From: Eopsaltria australis
Lineage: Eukaryota; Chordata; Aves; Passeriformes; Petroicidae
Assembly: GCA_034509425.1 (NCBI GenBank)
Contig: JAVTVJ010000011.1
Location: 7,950,001-8,014,000, forward strand
DNA length: 64,000 nucleotides
Reading direction: 5' to 3'
The notes under the pieces are model-generated. The model saw only the letters and a list, made by a program, of their open reading frames with translations, did no database searches and was not told the origin of the DNA. A program made the position numbers and the translations under genes. Below are positions 1-14,000 of the stretch, one piece after another. Every line of letters begins with the position of its first letter. Position 1 is the stretch's first letter.

Positions 1-3000
1 TGTTTACTTCCTTCATCGTGAGATAGACAAACCAATCTGCTTGGGCTTCTGATGTCCCAAATAACAAATTTCCCAGTGGCTGTTATCACAAATAACTTTT
101 ATTATTTTTAACTGTTTTGGATTATTTTGCCATTTCCCAAATTCCCCTGTGTGCAAAACACTTGGTGTTTAAAGCAGGGTTAAGGCAAGTCACTTTTTTT
201 GGTGACACAGTTAAAAGTGTAGGTATTTTCATGGCAAGCTGTGGCCCTGAGGGAAGGAGGAACAGCAGGTAAAGGGGAAACTAAGTCCTTCAGTGCTTAT
301 TACTTAACTGGCATTAGAGTTAAAATCATTAGGATACTTTAAAACCTTTATCTCTGTAATGAACAGAGATAAATCTTGTGGAGTCACTTACACCCTCTAT
401 TCTGAAAATTCAGTTCAGTAAAAGAGCAGAATCCAGAATTCTGGAGCTGCTGAATCCTGAGTGGAGTTTAGATAGTGAACATTTCTGATTGTTTGTACTA
501 TTTTGAATTATTGTTCTATTTACTTTGAAGTACACTGTTATTTGTCATAACTGTACTATTTTGTAGGCTGCTGTGATATCAAGTCATTTTTCTTACTTTA
601 CAGCTCTAAAGAGTGAGTGGAAAACATCAGTTCTAACCACTGGTGAACTCAGTTTTGTAAAAACAAGGATGAGAAGCCAGTGCATTCCTAGGACTCCTGC
701 TCTGGACTCTCCCTATATCACATTGCGCGGAGTGAAACTCAGTGTGGTAGTCCTTATTGTCATCATAAACCAGGCACGACTGCCACATGATTGTCACGTG
801 CTGGGTACAGGTTTGACATCTGCCAGGCACATGATTCTCTTCTAAACCAAAACTTGCCACCACATCCCAACTATGTTTTTACCAATGTTGAGAATCTCAC
901 AGTTTTCCCAACTCTTTCATTTCATTTACCTTTTTCCTTCTGATAGTTGTGTTACACTGTCAGCTTCTGTTCAGGTTCTGATCCACACAACCTCCCAGAT
1001 TTTTGCAGTGAACTGCTACTTGCTCAGTTGTTCCTCAGGTTAAAAAAAGAGGGAGCATCCTCAATTTTGTCATCATAGTAACTGATGAAAACCTTGACTT
1101 TTATTTCAGACAGGATGGTTTCCCTGAAGCATCCTGCTTTGTTTACTCATCCATTCTGCTTCACGACTGCTGATTTTTATTTTTTTTTACAAGTTGCAAT
1201 TAAATGTATTAATCTAGTTTACTTGTGGGAATATAGTGCTTATCAACAAGAAAGCTTTACTAAAGATAGTCAACATCTGTTTCTTTTTTCTGTACAAAGG
1301 TCAGTTACCTTGTCACTGGAAGAAATTAGGTTGGTTTGACATGACTGTTCTCAACATTGACTGTTACAAGCCAGAATTTTCCCACGCATGTCATATTGGC
1401 TAAAAAGATGCCTGTGAAAAAATTACATCAAGACCTTTAGCTTTTATCTAAAAGGTAATTAAAGATATTTCCTTGGTATTGCAGAGGTAGCACCTTACTC
1501 ATGTAGCATTTTAAATAGTTTTTCAAATGGTCCCAAACATCTACATGAAAGAAAAAAGTCTGTAGGAAGACAGAGATTAATAGAACTAAGCTCTAGTATT
1601 TATAGAATTTTAAATAGTACCCATAAACAGTAGTGATCTCAACAAAAAAGTCAAGAGTTTAGGGCATGCCACTTTCTGGGGCAAAGGAAAAAAATATGTT
1701 CTCAAACAGAAAAAAGGTATTTGAAATCTGAATGTTACCACTTCAAAGTGGACCCTAGCTTTTATTCTGATAAGCATCATCTCTACTACTCAAAGTTATT
1801 AAACTTATCCAAATTTTAAACCAACAATGGGTTCTGTGATATCAGTGGTCTCACAGGGATTTGTAACTTGGTTTTATAATGGACTTGATCGTCCTCTGGA
1901 TTACTTAGCATTGATTTTTATATTAACTGTATCAGAAAGTTTTACTGAAGCTGTTGTTGGCTAATGTCAACATTAAAGAGTAAGCGAAGGTAATTACAGT
2001 TTTTCTGAGATAGTCTGTTCTTTATTTTTCACAGAGTTCCGAAGAAACATTGGGGAGGTTGAGGTAAATCCTGTGTGCTGCTTTAGCACACATATTTCAA
2101 TCAATAAAGCAATTAAAGACTTAATTCTTCTAATATAACTGAAATATTTAAATTTTCAAGAATATTTACAGGGCCTGGATTTCCATGTCTAGAACCAAAG
2201 AGGTTTTTTTCCAATCATACCAGCTGGTTGGCAAACCCAGGACACCAGCAAAAAGTCCTACTAACAAATCCCTCTTGATTCAAAGATCAGCAGTGGCCTC
2301 AGTACAGGTTAGAAAATGGGAGGTGGGGATCTAAACAAAAATTAAGTACTTTCTTGTGTGCAAAGCATTCCTGATGGTCCCTCTGGAAGCACATCCTGAG
2401 CATTGTAGAGGAGCCTGCTATCAGAGATGTGCATAAGCACCTTTATCTCCAGATGTGACCATAAAGGTAAATCCAAACTCTTTTCTCTGTGAGAACACGG
2501 AACTGGCTGACAGTCCAGGTGACAACTAAAAACCCAGACAGCTTTGATTGTAAGGCTCATGCTGTTGAGATGAGAGAACTGGCTTTTACTCCAACTTGCA
2601 TATTATATACCAGTAGTGAAATGGCTTTCAAAGCTGTTTAATTCTAGTCCCTACCGCTCTCTCCATGGGGTTTACTGCTGCAAACAACACATATGGCATT
2701 TTGCCTGTTCTCCATGACAGCCTTTTCTTTGTTTTTAAGCCACCACATGCTTTCTCATATATTTTTTTTCTAGGTTTGGAAATTAATTTGCTTGAACAAA
2801 ACATTCATCAGCATGGGTAGTGGGAGAGAAGGGGATATGTTCATCTCTTTACAACTAAATATAAGAGAAGATTGCCCTTCCCTCCACATCTTGTCTCTCA
2901 GTCAATAGAGGAAGATAAGCATCCCAGGAGAACAATTCAGAGCACCTCCTTCTCCGCAGGGATTATGTAGGTGTGTAAATTAAAAGCCAAGGCTCAGTCA

Positions 3001-3439
3001 GATGCATCAAATCTCACAGTACAAACAACTCTCTTTCTTCTTCAGAGACAAAAGGGTGTTTAGAGTTGGATGAACAATAAAAAGACTTACAGTCATTTTA
3101 GGAGAAGGCTGTCACACCTGTGGTGTAGCTCTGTGTAGGTGTATAGGTCTGCTATGCCTATGCTGTGTTCCTGAATATGTCTGACTCTGCCTTACTTACA
3201 CTGAAAAACAGAATTGTGTAAAAGCCATGTAATCTATTTAGGCAGCTCTGTATTATTAAACTAGACTATGTATTCCTCTGCAAGATCACATTATAAATCC
3301 AGCTGCTCAAGAACTGAGATTAATTCACCTAAATTCACTAGACCGGTTTAGGAAACACACTCATGGGATGTTATAGGGTTGAGGGGGAGCAATCTGCTAC
3401 ATAAGAGATATCCAACCCATCTTTTTAAGTTTCCCTCTG
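1..3439. other. Intergenic, nothing recognised
   Basis: AT-rich sequence with only short random-looking open frames in all six frames. I see no exon with splice sites that matches a known protein, no RNA gene and no clear repeat. In human the gene beyond the EFHB 3' end is KCNH8 (from memory), but no KCNH8-like coding sequence is visible here. Confidence 0.5.
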
Positions 3440-3860
3440 TGAGCATATTTTTTCCACTCCCCAACAGTTGCCAGATGAAAAATCATTTGCACCTGGTGGG
3501 TTAATACAATGCTTATTCGACAAAAACCACTCGCCTATGGAGCCACACAATATTCATTCTGCAGGAAGAAATGGAAAGCAATCAGCCCAGTTATGCCAAC
3601 TTTTACCCCTTCACCAGGAAATCAGGTATGACTTTGGGGTCACCAACCACGAGGGACCAACAAAGAGACCCCCAGGACAGAAGAAGTCATGCACAGAGGG
3701 CAGGGAATGTATGTTAATGCATTCAGAAAAACCTATGAATATGCACGCAAAAATAGTATATAAACAAGAGTTTTTTCTGTACATAGCATGCATGATATTT
3801 CAGAGGACATATCCCCTCATACATCCAGTCAAATAAAGAACATTGGAAAATAAAGTGTCC
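3440..3860 (+). repeat. Probable decayed LTR (class I ERV)
   Basis: The stretch has LTR-like promoter layout: an octamer-like ATGTATGTTAATGCATT region near 3,705, a TATA-like box (TATATAAAC) near 3,758 and AATAAA near 3,832. It lies about 250 bp upstream of an integrase remnant on the same strand. I could not define its ends or find a matching second LTR, so extent and identity are inferred. A 122-codon open frame across it looks like chance. Confidence 0.35.
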
Positions 3861-4109
3861 ACAGGCAAGGGGGAAATCAGACAGAAAACCTAAACTGGGC
3901 TCTTCAAAAAATCAAACTCATTACCTTAAGTGAAGATGAAGAATCGCCCTGAAGAGGACTGGGGGAATCCCCTGGTTACATTACTGGTGGGGAATGAAAA
4001 TGTAAATTGTTTTAATTGTTACAGAAACAACTTATTCAGTATTGAACACCTGCAGAGGAGAACTTAGCTCAGAATATATTAAAACACACTAAGAATCAAT
4101 AGGGATGGT

Positions 4110-4689
4110 GGACAGCCAACAGGTTATAGTTCCACCTGCTGTAATGAGGAAAAAAATGGAAAGAGAGCGCAACAAAACCCATTGGGGAATTTTGTCCATG
4201 ATATCTAGTCTCCAAAATTCTGTACATGGTGTGTGAATGACTGAAATAGCAAAATCAATAGCAGTGAAATGTCCAATTTGTTTAAAAAAACAATCCCATA
4301 AATTGGAAAAGGCCACCTCCTGGAACACTTATCAGGGAAATTCACCTGAAGATTACTGGCAAATAGGTTTCTCTGAATTGCCTGGACAAAAAGGGTACAG
4401 GTATCTTCTGTTATTGTTGGGTACATTTTCTGGATGGCCAGAGGCCTTTCCCTGTCACACAGATAAAACAAGGGAGGTGGTAAAAATTATGCTTAAATTA
4501 TACCAACTTGGTGATTTTGTATATGTAAAGACTTGGAACTTTGAATTCTTGAAGGAAAAACAGAAAGGACCTTTCCAAGTCCTCCTGGTAACCACCGCTG
4601 CACTGAAGGTAGAAGGAATAGAATCCTGGGTTTGTCACACACGGGTAAAACCAGCAACCACACATGAAATACAGCAACAACAACACTGA
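4110..4689 (+). pseudogene. Gammaretrovirus-like integrase remnant (pol 3' end)
   Basis: The frame reads through an integrase zinc-binding region (a KTHWG motif near 4,167, then CPIC near 4,273), the start of the catalytic core (a WQIGF...LPG segment and a TFSGWPEAFPC segment near 4,423), then jumps straight to a C-terminal domain (LGDFVYVKTW, GPFQVLL, HTRVKPA). A TGA at 4,234 interrupts it. The central core with its second catalytic Asp and the Glu is missing, and the first catalytic Asp position reads Gly. The C-terminal motif set is typical of class I/gamma-type integrases. It is an internally deleted, non-functional fossil. The downstream end is the stop after a Gln-rich tail. Confidence 0.8.
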
Positions 4690-4818
4690 GACTGTGGAGA
4701 GGTTTTTTTCTTTTAGATCTTGTGGGAAACTTGAATTGCTGTGTTTCTGTTTAGAGACATAAATCCCATTATTTATTGTTTTAGGTATAGAGTATATTTT
4801 TCTTGCCATTTCTAGCTC

Positions 4819-5040
4819 ATGTTCCTCCCAGGGAAGGTGCCATCAAATACAGATATTTTCAATAAAATTCCAAGAATTCCAACAGATAGGCAGTGGCTTC
4901 AACTCACACAGCTGACAAAGTGGAGTCCAAATGTGAATGATGTACTTGGAAGAAACAAAAGTGAAGTGAAATATTCTTTGGATGTTGCTATATTACAGAA
5001 TGCCAAAGCCACAGCAGGTGCACCTTTTCTAGGGGTTTGA
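4819..5040 (+). other. Open frame downstream of the pol remnant, unrecognised
   Basis: A 73-codon open frame follows the integrase remnant by 130 bp, where an ERV would carry env or the pol-env junction. It has no signal peptide, Cys motif or fusion-peptide-like segment that I recognise. It may be decayed env or chance. Confidence 0.2.
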
Positions 5041-8000
5041 AGGTAATTATGAGTGACATGAGATTTCTGTTTCTCCAGGGGGCCAAAGAAGTTTTTCCAC
5101 TTCCATTCTTCTCTGACTTCCCTCCATGTCAGAAGAAAGGATAAATCCTCCTTTACATCAATGACTATGCATGGAAAAAGATAAAGTTTCTTTATCAGAT
5201 AATATTGCAGCAAATAATGAATGAAAAATGAAACACAAGAGTATTCTCAATCCCCTAGTAGTGTATGGGAAATCATTTTGAGCTACAGGTGCAGCAAGAC
5301 AAACCTGGAGGCTGACAATAAATGTATGTAAACCCAGAAACTTACATTTCTCTTTTATTAAAGGAGAATGCCAAGGGAAATCCCTTCCTGAGATGGGCTA
5401 GTGAAACCAGGTGTGTATCAGGATCAGCAAAGAGCAAAAGCAAGTGAAAAAAGGAAGCCTCAAGAAAGGATAGAGCCAAATGTTTAAGACTCCACTCTTT
5501 CACTTCAATCAGGTGTGAACTTCCTGCTTTTGTATCTCATCCACAAGTAAACAGCCTAGGTTTTGATAAGGTGTGTTTGCTTTTCTGGAAAACAATAGCC
5601 CAGTTTGTGAAGTTTTCCTATCCTTTCCCATAGCCTCACTTCCCTGTAAAAGGTACCTTTCTATTGTTCAAGGTTTCCTTGCCTTCACCAAAACAATAAC
5701 TGTGACCTTAACCTACCATTTTTACACTTCTTACATACAAAGGCAACCATGGTACAGCTTCCCAAAGTGTTCAGGTGTATAAAAACCTTCCTCTTCCACA
5801 GACAGCAGCAAACCAAATTGCCAAATGCAGAAGTCAATTGACATATTGATACATTAAAAAAATTTTGCAACTTTCATTCATCCTAAGTGTTATTTTTCCA
5901 TTTTAGTAGTTCTGATAGAAAAATGTGTGTGAAAACAACCATGAGGATGCCAGAGAATTGGCTTTGCTGCCCTGGCACTGTTACATGCCCTGAATTACAA
6001 GAAGAAAGCTGAAGTTGTTGTCCTTCTTGTTCACATTTGGAAATGTATTCTCAGAAACCTTTCCACCTCAAAATACCATGTGCAAGAATCTGAACAAAAC
6101 TGCACGCTACAGAGAGTTTTATGCGCTGTAGCAATTATATACACCTGAGTTTTATCAGTATTTTTTTTTAATTAAACAAAACTAAAAAATCCCTTGAAGT
6201 ATCAAACATTAAATTTCAGTCTTAGCTATGGAAAAATTGCAGGATCTAAATTTTTAGACTAATGTACTTGAAAATACACTTGTGCATAGGCACAGCATGC
6301 AGGAACCAACAAGCCACCATACAATGCAAGCCAATTAATCTATTTTTTCGATTTATATAAACAGGTGAAGATTCAACAGTAAGCTTAAAGAAACATACTT
6401 GTAGTTAGCATAAAAGACTGAAGGCAGAAATACACTCTGAATTAAAATTCCAGCACAAACAGCAGGTGCTTCTCACACAAATAAAGAACATATTTAAGCT
6501 GTGGTTCCAGGAATATTCTGTTTTGAATGCTAACTTGGAGAAGTGTCAACCTTGTATTACTGCTCACTGTCCACTCCCCAAATAAAACAGAAACACTTTT
6601 GTCATTGGAGTAATATATTCCCTTTCTTCCCTTCACAGCATGAAAATAATAATTTTAAATGGTTTCTAAATTTGAGTCAGTTCAATTTACATATGCCCCC
6701 CTATTCCCCTCCTGTAATTTTTGTATAGCTTCAGAGAAAGGATGGGAAAGACAACACTTAGACCTTTTCTACAATCAAACCCAGCATTTTCAGAACCTCA
6801 GGTGTGAGCAGAAACAGACTGAAAAAGCATTAAGGCTAAAAACCTTTTAGAAGTGTCAGTAATTTTTCAGTATTTCCCACACACACCTCGCTTGCAGACT
6901 TTATCGGAAAGGCACACCTATCCCCAAGTGCACAAGTACACCAGACATACCCTTCTCGTAAGTAAAAGCAACTCAAAATGTGGGAATAGGGCTGAAACAA
7001 AAGGTTCAAGGTGATGCAGTCAGGGGGATTTGGTGCACCAAGCACACCAGCCTAGCAGAAATGTCTATTTCTTCCCTCCCTACTTAGCAGGCACACTGCC
7101 AATTTGTCCCAAATCTCCTTCCTTTCTCCCACTCAGTGCCCACCTTCCCCTTCATTACCAGCTTCCTATGGCATCCACAGCAGCCATTACTCTGCAGCAT
7201 GCTTAAAGCAGCGACACTTTATCCCTCAGGTAGCCCCCAGGGACCAATGTTAGACACAAAGACAACAGGAGATATATCTATGAAGTATACCTTAATGAGC
7301 AATATCCACTTTAGCCTCTCAGACATTAATTGCTTCATTCTTCTCAAAGCTTTAGGAACAGAAGTTCCCACAGGATGGAGAGCTGGCACAAGGTTTTCTC
7401 CACAGTAACTGCTTGTTTCTATTTTGTCCTCAGTGCAGTACAGTTGATGGGTAATAGCTTGCTCCTAGGTCAAAGCTGAGAGATATTAAAATGACTATCA
7501 ATAGCCATTTACAGTGCTTCTGTGCCTTTACTGTCCTTCCTCGCTTCATTTCATAAGAGAAAAACACACAAGTGTTCCAGGGGGATGCTCTCTAGCAGGA
7601 TGTGGGGGGCAGTAAGACTGTTCTCTCTTTCCAGCTCACAAGTTATTCTGGCAAAGGAAGCTGCTGGAATCAAGCTGAAAAAACAATGCAAATGTGTCCA
7701 TACAGTACTGAGTAACTTCTAGAAGCTCACATAGGATGAGAGGCCAATGCCTTTCTGAATGGCCTGATCTCCTGTTCACAGCAGGTCCACAGCAAGCAGT
7801 AGATTTTAGTATATATTTGCATTCCCATCAAGCTAAACATAAGAGTTTGAATAGATGCATATCTCCCCTCCAAAGGTGATATTCATGCACAGGGCAAGGT
7901 TTTGTGAGTTTGTTTGTTTGGTAGGGTGTTCTTATCTCATCCATGTCCCATCCTGCTCAAAAGCAGGGGGAAAAAATCCTCATTTGGGTTTGGAATCAGT

Positions 8001-11000
8001 ATTTGAACAGGAGGGACCAGACTGCTGGAGGACAAAATGTGAGAGAATTCATCAGAAAATATCTGATGGCACAAGTGTTAGTTAGGGAGCATTGTTAAGC
8101 CATCCCAGTGCTCAGCTGGTGTACTTTGTTATGCATGTGACACTTCATAAACCCCACTTCCATAAGGTGCACTGGATCGCACAGTGGACCCCTGACATCT
8201 CAAAGTTACAGTAGCAAGTTTAGGCACAAAGCGACTCTAAGAGCAGAGTTAATCTCCTCTCTACATTGCTGACTAAATCAGTTAATATCACTGTGATGGT
8301 TTCATTTTTAAGAAAACCCATAAGGGAGCAACCCATTTTGTCATAGAGGAATGTATCCAATTACATAGTAACAGCACCAAGAGCCCCTTCTTCCTTCCAC
8401 AGACACTAGAAACACTAGAATAGAATCAGGAGCTGGAAAAATTAATTTCAAATTTTGTGGAGGAAACAGACTCCTGATTTATCAAGATGAATAAAGGAGT
8501 CCTGATAAAACAATGAAGCTTCTGTTCTTTCAGTTAGGAAAAAAAACCCAGCATATAACACCTCTTTTGAATTGCACACTTCCTTCTGAACAATTTGCAT
8601 ATTTTTCTATTGAATTTCAAAGGAGTTAAAAGCAAAATTAATGTGATTCACTGTGAATGCCAGGAACACAATTACAGCCCATCAAAACCTGTACAAAAGA
8701 AGGACAGAATTGTTGCGCACAGTAATATAAGACTTTTTTTTTCCTCTTTTAAGGCTTTCTTTAGATTCAGTTAAGCACAAAACTAGAGGTTAAGTCTTTT
8801 TTATTCATGCTCTAACCCAGCTGTCCAACTGTCCTGGTGTTGTCTTACAATGTGTTTGCTAGCCTGACTTTCAGAGATCTTTCATTAAAGAGCAGATGTC
8901 TCTTCTTTAGTGCATCCAGCCTGAAGCAACTATTTTCTTGACATTCCTTTAAAAAGCATTAGTCTAAATATCCTTCCTTCAGTGGATTTTTAGGATTGCA
9001 ATGCTCTGAGCAGCGTCATATAAACTTGCTCAAGACACCATGCAACTGGCTCAGGAATGGAAGTTACAGAGATTTGACAGAAAGTCCTGTGTATGAAGGT
9101 ATCTCACTGCTTCACTGAGGAAGGAACATGTTATAAACTCACTTCAGTCAGTCTATCCACTCACAGGATCCTTTACACCCTTGTCTGTGTGTGGTTCACA
9201 GCACAAATGTACTGATACTACACACCCTGCATAAAGGTCTTTGTTCTCATGTGTAACAGTCACTAATCCACCCCAGTGATAAGGACATTTTTCCCCACTT
9301 GTTTTTAACAGAACCACCCAATCCAGTGCATTCTCTATGGCAAGGGAGCTGTTCCCTCTGAGATTCTGTGCCAGTCGGCAAAGGAGAAACACCAGGTTTC
9401 GTGTTCATGTAGACAAAGGTTTAGGATGAAGTTACTGTTTCTGTTACTGAAAAGCTCATACAGTCAGCATTAATAGACAGATTCCTACTACCTTGATGCC
9501 CTCTTTTATGTTCAACATGTAAATCACTATTTTTGACTTTATCTATAACATTAGTAGTGATTTGATGGATACTTCCCTACCTGCTTGAATCCTCTATTGA
9601 ATGCACAAAGTATCTCTCAAATGTCTCATTTGAGGGAAAAGTGATATTCTGTTTGTAAAAAGAAAATTTTGCACAAAACTGAAACAGTTCATCAGCCAGC
9701 TCTCCTTTTACTTAAAACATGGATCTGCCCTTAAATACTGAATCAAGTTTCCACTCTGAGCAAGGGTAGCTCATGAATTCAGCTTATGAAAATTCTGCTG
9801 TTGTAAACCTTACAGCTCTTGTTCCAAAAGGATCCAGCTAGCTTTACCAGAATGTTGCTCTGACTGACCAATATCCCACTTGACAGCTGACAGCCTTCAA
9901 ACAGAGGAAGCTCAATTTTTCCCATATGGGAGGATCACAGTTGGGATAATATTTGTCTCCCATTTAAGAAGAACCTCACCTTTTTCACTTATCTTAGTGC
10001 TAATGAAGGTATAAACCAAGTCAAAGAACTTGACAAAAAATTAGTCCTTAATTACTGGTCTGAAGTTCTCCACTGCTTTTCCTTCTTCCAAAGTTGAAAA
10101 GGGAGACATAATACAATACATGTAGATCATGTCCAGGTCTGTAAAGTGTAGCAAAGATTAAACTCTTCTGTCATTCAACAGCATTAGTCAGGTGATTGTT
10201 TTTCCTTTAATAAGCTAGTGCCATTTAATTTGTAATTTTTGCAGGAGATGCATGAACAGCTTCCACTGCTGGAAGATTTGTCTGTGTTGGTCTTTAAGCC
10301 AGTAGCAGAGAGTGGACTGCTTTGTCTGTAAGCAATGTATTCCTCCATTCACTTTCAGTTCCAAAAATAACTGGGATTTTTCGTTGGCTATTTTTGCTAG
10401 CCTAAATGAGAAGTGAATCTAACACCGCTTTTACTTACAGCATTTTAAAATGAGACAATTAAAAAAGCTGAAGGAAATTTGGAAACAAAAATTGATTAAA
10501 TGTCGTCTTTCCATTAAATGTAATCTCTCCATCACTTACTACTAGTTAAAAATCTAAATTAGGTCCCCAAAGTTCATGTTTTATTTAGAGTAAGCATTTG
10601 AAAATTAATTTTCTGCTCTCAGAAGAAATTCTTGTCCTGATTTGGCTCTAAGATATTCTGTGGTGCATCTCCTTCAACAGCATGTTTTGAATTTGTTCTT
10701 ATCTATGCAATTATTAAATACTTAGAGACCTATATTCACTATGTCCCTCATGGCCACAGGCATCTTATGTCTGTGGCTATTCATAGAGCCATAGATAGTT
10801 AGAACTTCACACAAAAGTATATAATTTCAGTGAATATATTCTGTAATATGCTTGCTGAAGGCAAAAAAAGTTTGGTGGTCCTCTCTGTTATTTCTTAAGT
10901 TACAAACAAGGAAGACGTTACATAAACCAGAGAATGTGGAAATCACTTTAACCAAATTTTCCCTGACAAAATTTCAGGGTCAGACTGCAACCTGTAATTC

Positions 11001-14000
11001 AAATAGCTAACCAATTTGAAGAGGACACTCAATATGTAGTCATTAAAAGAAAAGGGCATATGGTCCCTAGTCATAAAAGGACTTGGTGGTCTTCACAACC
11101 CTTGTAGGTTTTACCCCATTAAATAGGAAAGATTTCAGCTGTCACAGCAAGATAAGATATTCATCATTTCAATAACAAGTAAATTCTTGCCGTGTATTAT
11201 ATCAAGAAGTAATGGAGGATGATGGAAACTCTTCAAAATAGGGAAAAACACATCTTCCTTTGCTCTCAACAGGTGTTTACCTATGTTAGACAGACAGTTA
11301 AGGATCACTGCTACACACTACAATGGACATTGTCCGTATTTTCCAAGCTGCTAAAGAATCACCATTATCCTTTTCTGATTGCTGCAGCATTAACATCTGA
11401 TTAAAGAAAAGCCTTTCCAAAGCACTAACAATAGCTTTGTTAAAATGCTGGATAGCTTCACAATCCTTGTAACGAAAACTTCAATTCTTAATTCTTTACC
11501 CTCTGAAGCATTTCAATAAATACATAAAAAATAAAATTAAAAAATCCCTGAAGATTCAAAGAGTTTGAGATGGGCGTTTTTAGTATTTTGAGAGTATGAG
11601 AATAATATTTAATGCTTCTTAGGGAAAAAAATGCAAAGGAAACTTGTTAAAGGTTTAAAGGCTGAAATATTAATAATAAATAATAATAAGGATACATCTA
11701 CCCTAGAAGGAACTTCAAAATATAAATTCTCTTGAGCCACTTTCATTAGTTTTATGCAAACACTTTAGCAATAAAACTGCAAAGACTTTAAAGAGGTTGT
11801 ACTCTTTCACAAAACACAAATATATTAACTCACTCCCAAAAATATACAGAACAGGTTTTCAGTGGCAAAATCCTCATATAGTACAGATCAGAACAGATTA
11901 TTTACACTGTGTTGAAGTCTGGCATGCACATTGAAGCATTTGATCCAGCCAGCACAACAATTCACAAAATAAGAGGCTAAAGGTTTATGTTCTTCAAAAA
12001 TATAAAATAATTTCTCTGAATATAAAATTCTGCCGGAATGTTTTTATTTCAAGAAAAGACAAAAAGAAACAACAATACACACACATAATTTCTCACGTCT
12101 TAATTCAAAAATCAACAAACTTTTCCAAGAGTAATTTAATAGTTCACAAACACAGGATGAAGAAAAATAAGTTGTGTGCTTCAGATGGGTAAGCACATAA
12201 AACAAAAAGCAAAATCTTTATCTAGTTCCATCTGTACCACTCCCACACAGCACATATAGAGTTGAACAGACTACACAGAATATTGTGGCATTCCAAAACT
12301 TCATACAGTTAGGAAATTGTGCATCACCATCTCAGGGCTCTGGAAGAATACTTAGCTAATATCTACTTAAATACTGAAGTACACAGACATGTGGGTCTAA
12401 AACCAAACCATTTGCCTGGATGCCACTGAATCCCCTTCTATCAAAGCAAGATCAGAAGCATTTGAGCCATATTCAGCCTCAAGTATGGCTCTAACATGAA
12501 GGAAAAACAAAGCAGCCTTACTCTGGAGATCAAAGGTCTGGTGTGTCAGCAACAGACCCAGGCATGCTCTGTGATAACACTGGAGACAGATTTCCTACCT
12601 GTGCCTATCCCATCCATCTCATTTTCCCCCAGTCATTGCAAAGTCTGAAAGAGTCACAGAAAGGGAGATCTGGTACTGACTGACTGGTGAGCTGGTGTAA
12701 CACCCACAGGCCACCATCAGTGTTTCTACATTTTCCTCCAGAGGAAGCTTTCCAATTCTCTGCTTGAATCCAGCTCTTACTCTAGGAATATCCCAGGTTT
12801 GTCTGACAGGAGCCATCCCATAAATGCAATATATGTGGGGCCCACTATGGGGAAAAGTTATGATCTCCACTGTATTCAGAATTCAGGACTTTTTAGCTGG
12901 TCACTTAAAAAAAAAAAAAAAAAAAAAGCTTAAAACCAAAAAAATACCAACAAACCTCATCTGGTTTTTGTCACTGTCCACATCAGAGTTTAAAGCCCAT
13001 AGTGATCATGTAAGGTGGAATTTCTGAGGTACCAGGAAAGAGAATAGGGTGACTGAAGCAGACTTTTAAATAACCAAAATTAACCCCCAAACTAATTTAA
13101 GACATTTTTTTACCTTGCTATCACTACATGTTATTTAATATCATCCAAACAGAAAATCTACTGAAATTCACAACTAGAAATTTTTCTAACTCACAGTTAG
13201 GAAATATCCCACTGTATTTTGCCAGTCAAAGTGATCATGTTTCCTGTCTGCCTGCTGGTATGATAGAAATTCATTATAAATGAAATACCCTGGATCAGCA
13301 TATTCATATTGGTTTGGTACACACCTTACATCAACGGTTGTTTAGGAGACTAATTTGACTCATCTATATGTGTATGTCCACATTTCCATTTGAACTGGCC
13401 AAACAAATGAATTCTCACTGACCTGAGCACCTGAGATTTCATCATCCAACGTCTAAAGCAGATCTCTTATATGAAACTAGCAATGTACTGGAACAGAAAA
13501 GCTGTTTAAGAGCAAAGGAGCAGATAGCTCCTCATGTCTCGTACCATATCCTACAGTTCAGATTCCCAGGGAGTCCATCATTCTTTACATGGGACAGGTT
13601 AATATTTTAGTGTAATCAATGTGTCTTACTCAAATGAAGATGGAGGTCTGAGATAGACATGCAATTGTCTGAGCTTTTCTAACGCCAACACCAGAAGCTG
13701 ACAAATAACTATTACATTCAAGGGAAAGGAAATAAAGAGTACCAGAAATTTAATTTTAAAAAATGTTAAGAAAAAAACAAAAGGAATGGCAATAAAATGA
13801 GTTTTTCATATGTGATAAAACACTCTGCAACTGTAATCTGATTTTTTTCACCTATGAACTGAACTGCTTTGATATCTATAAATTATAGTGCTTCAATGAG
13901 AACAAGTGGAGAGTATCAGGCCTGGAAGCCTGAATTAATTTTGATTTTCCTCTGTATGGAAGATTCAAAGTCAGATGTGCTACCAAAACAAAAGAGAAAA

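Noticed and set aside
3468..3836. 122-codon plus-strand frame as a gene
   Set aside because: It overlaps LTR-like promoter and polyadenylation signals, has no family resemblance and no splice structure.
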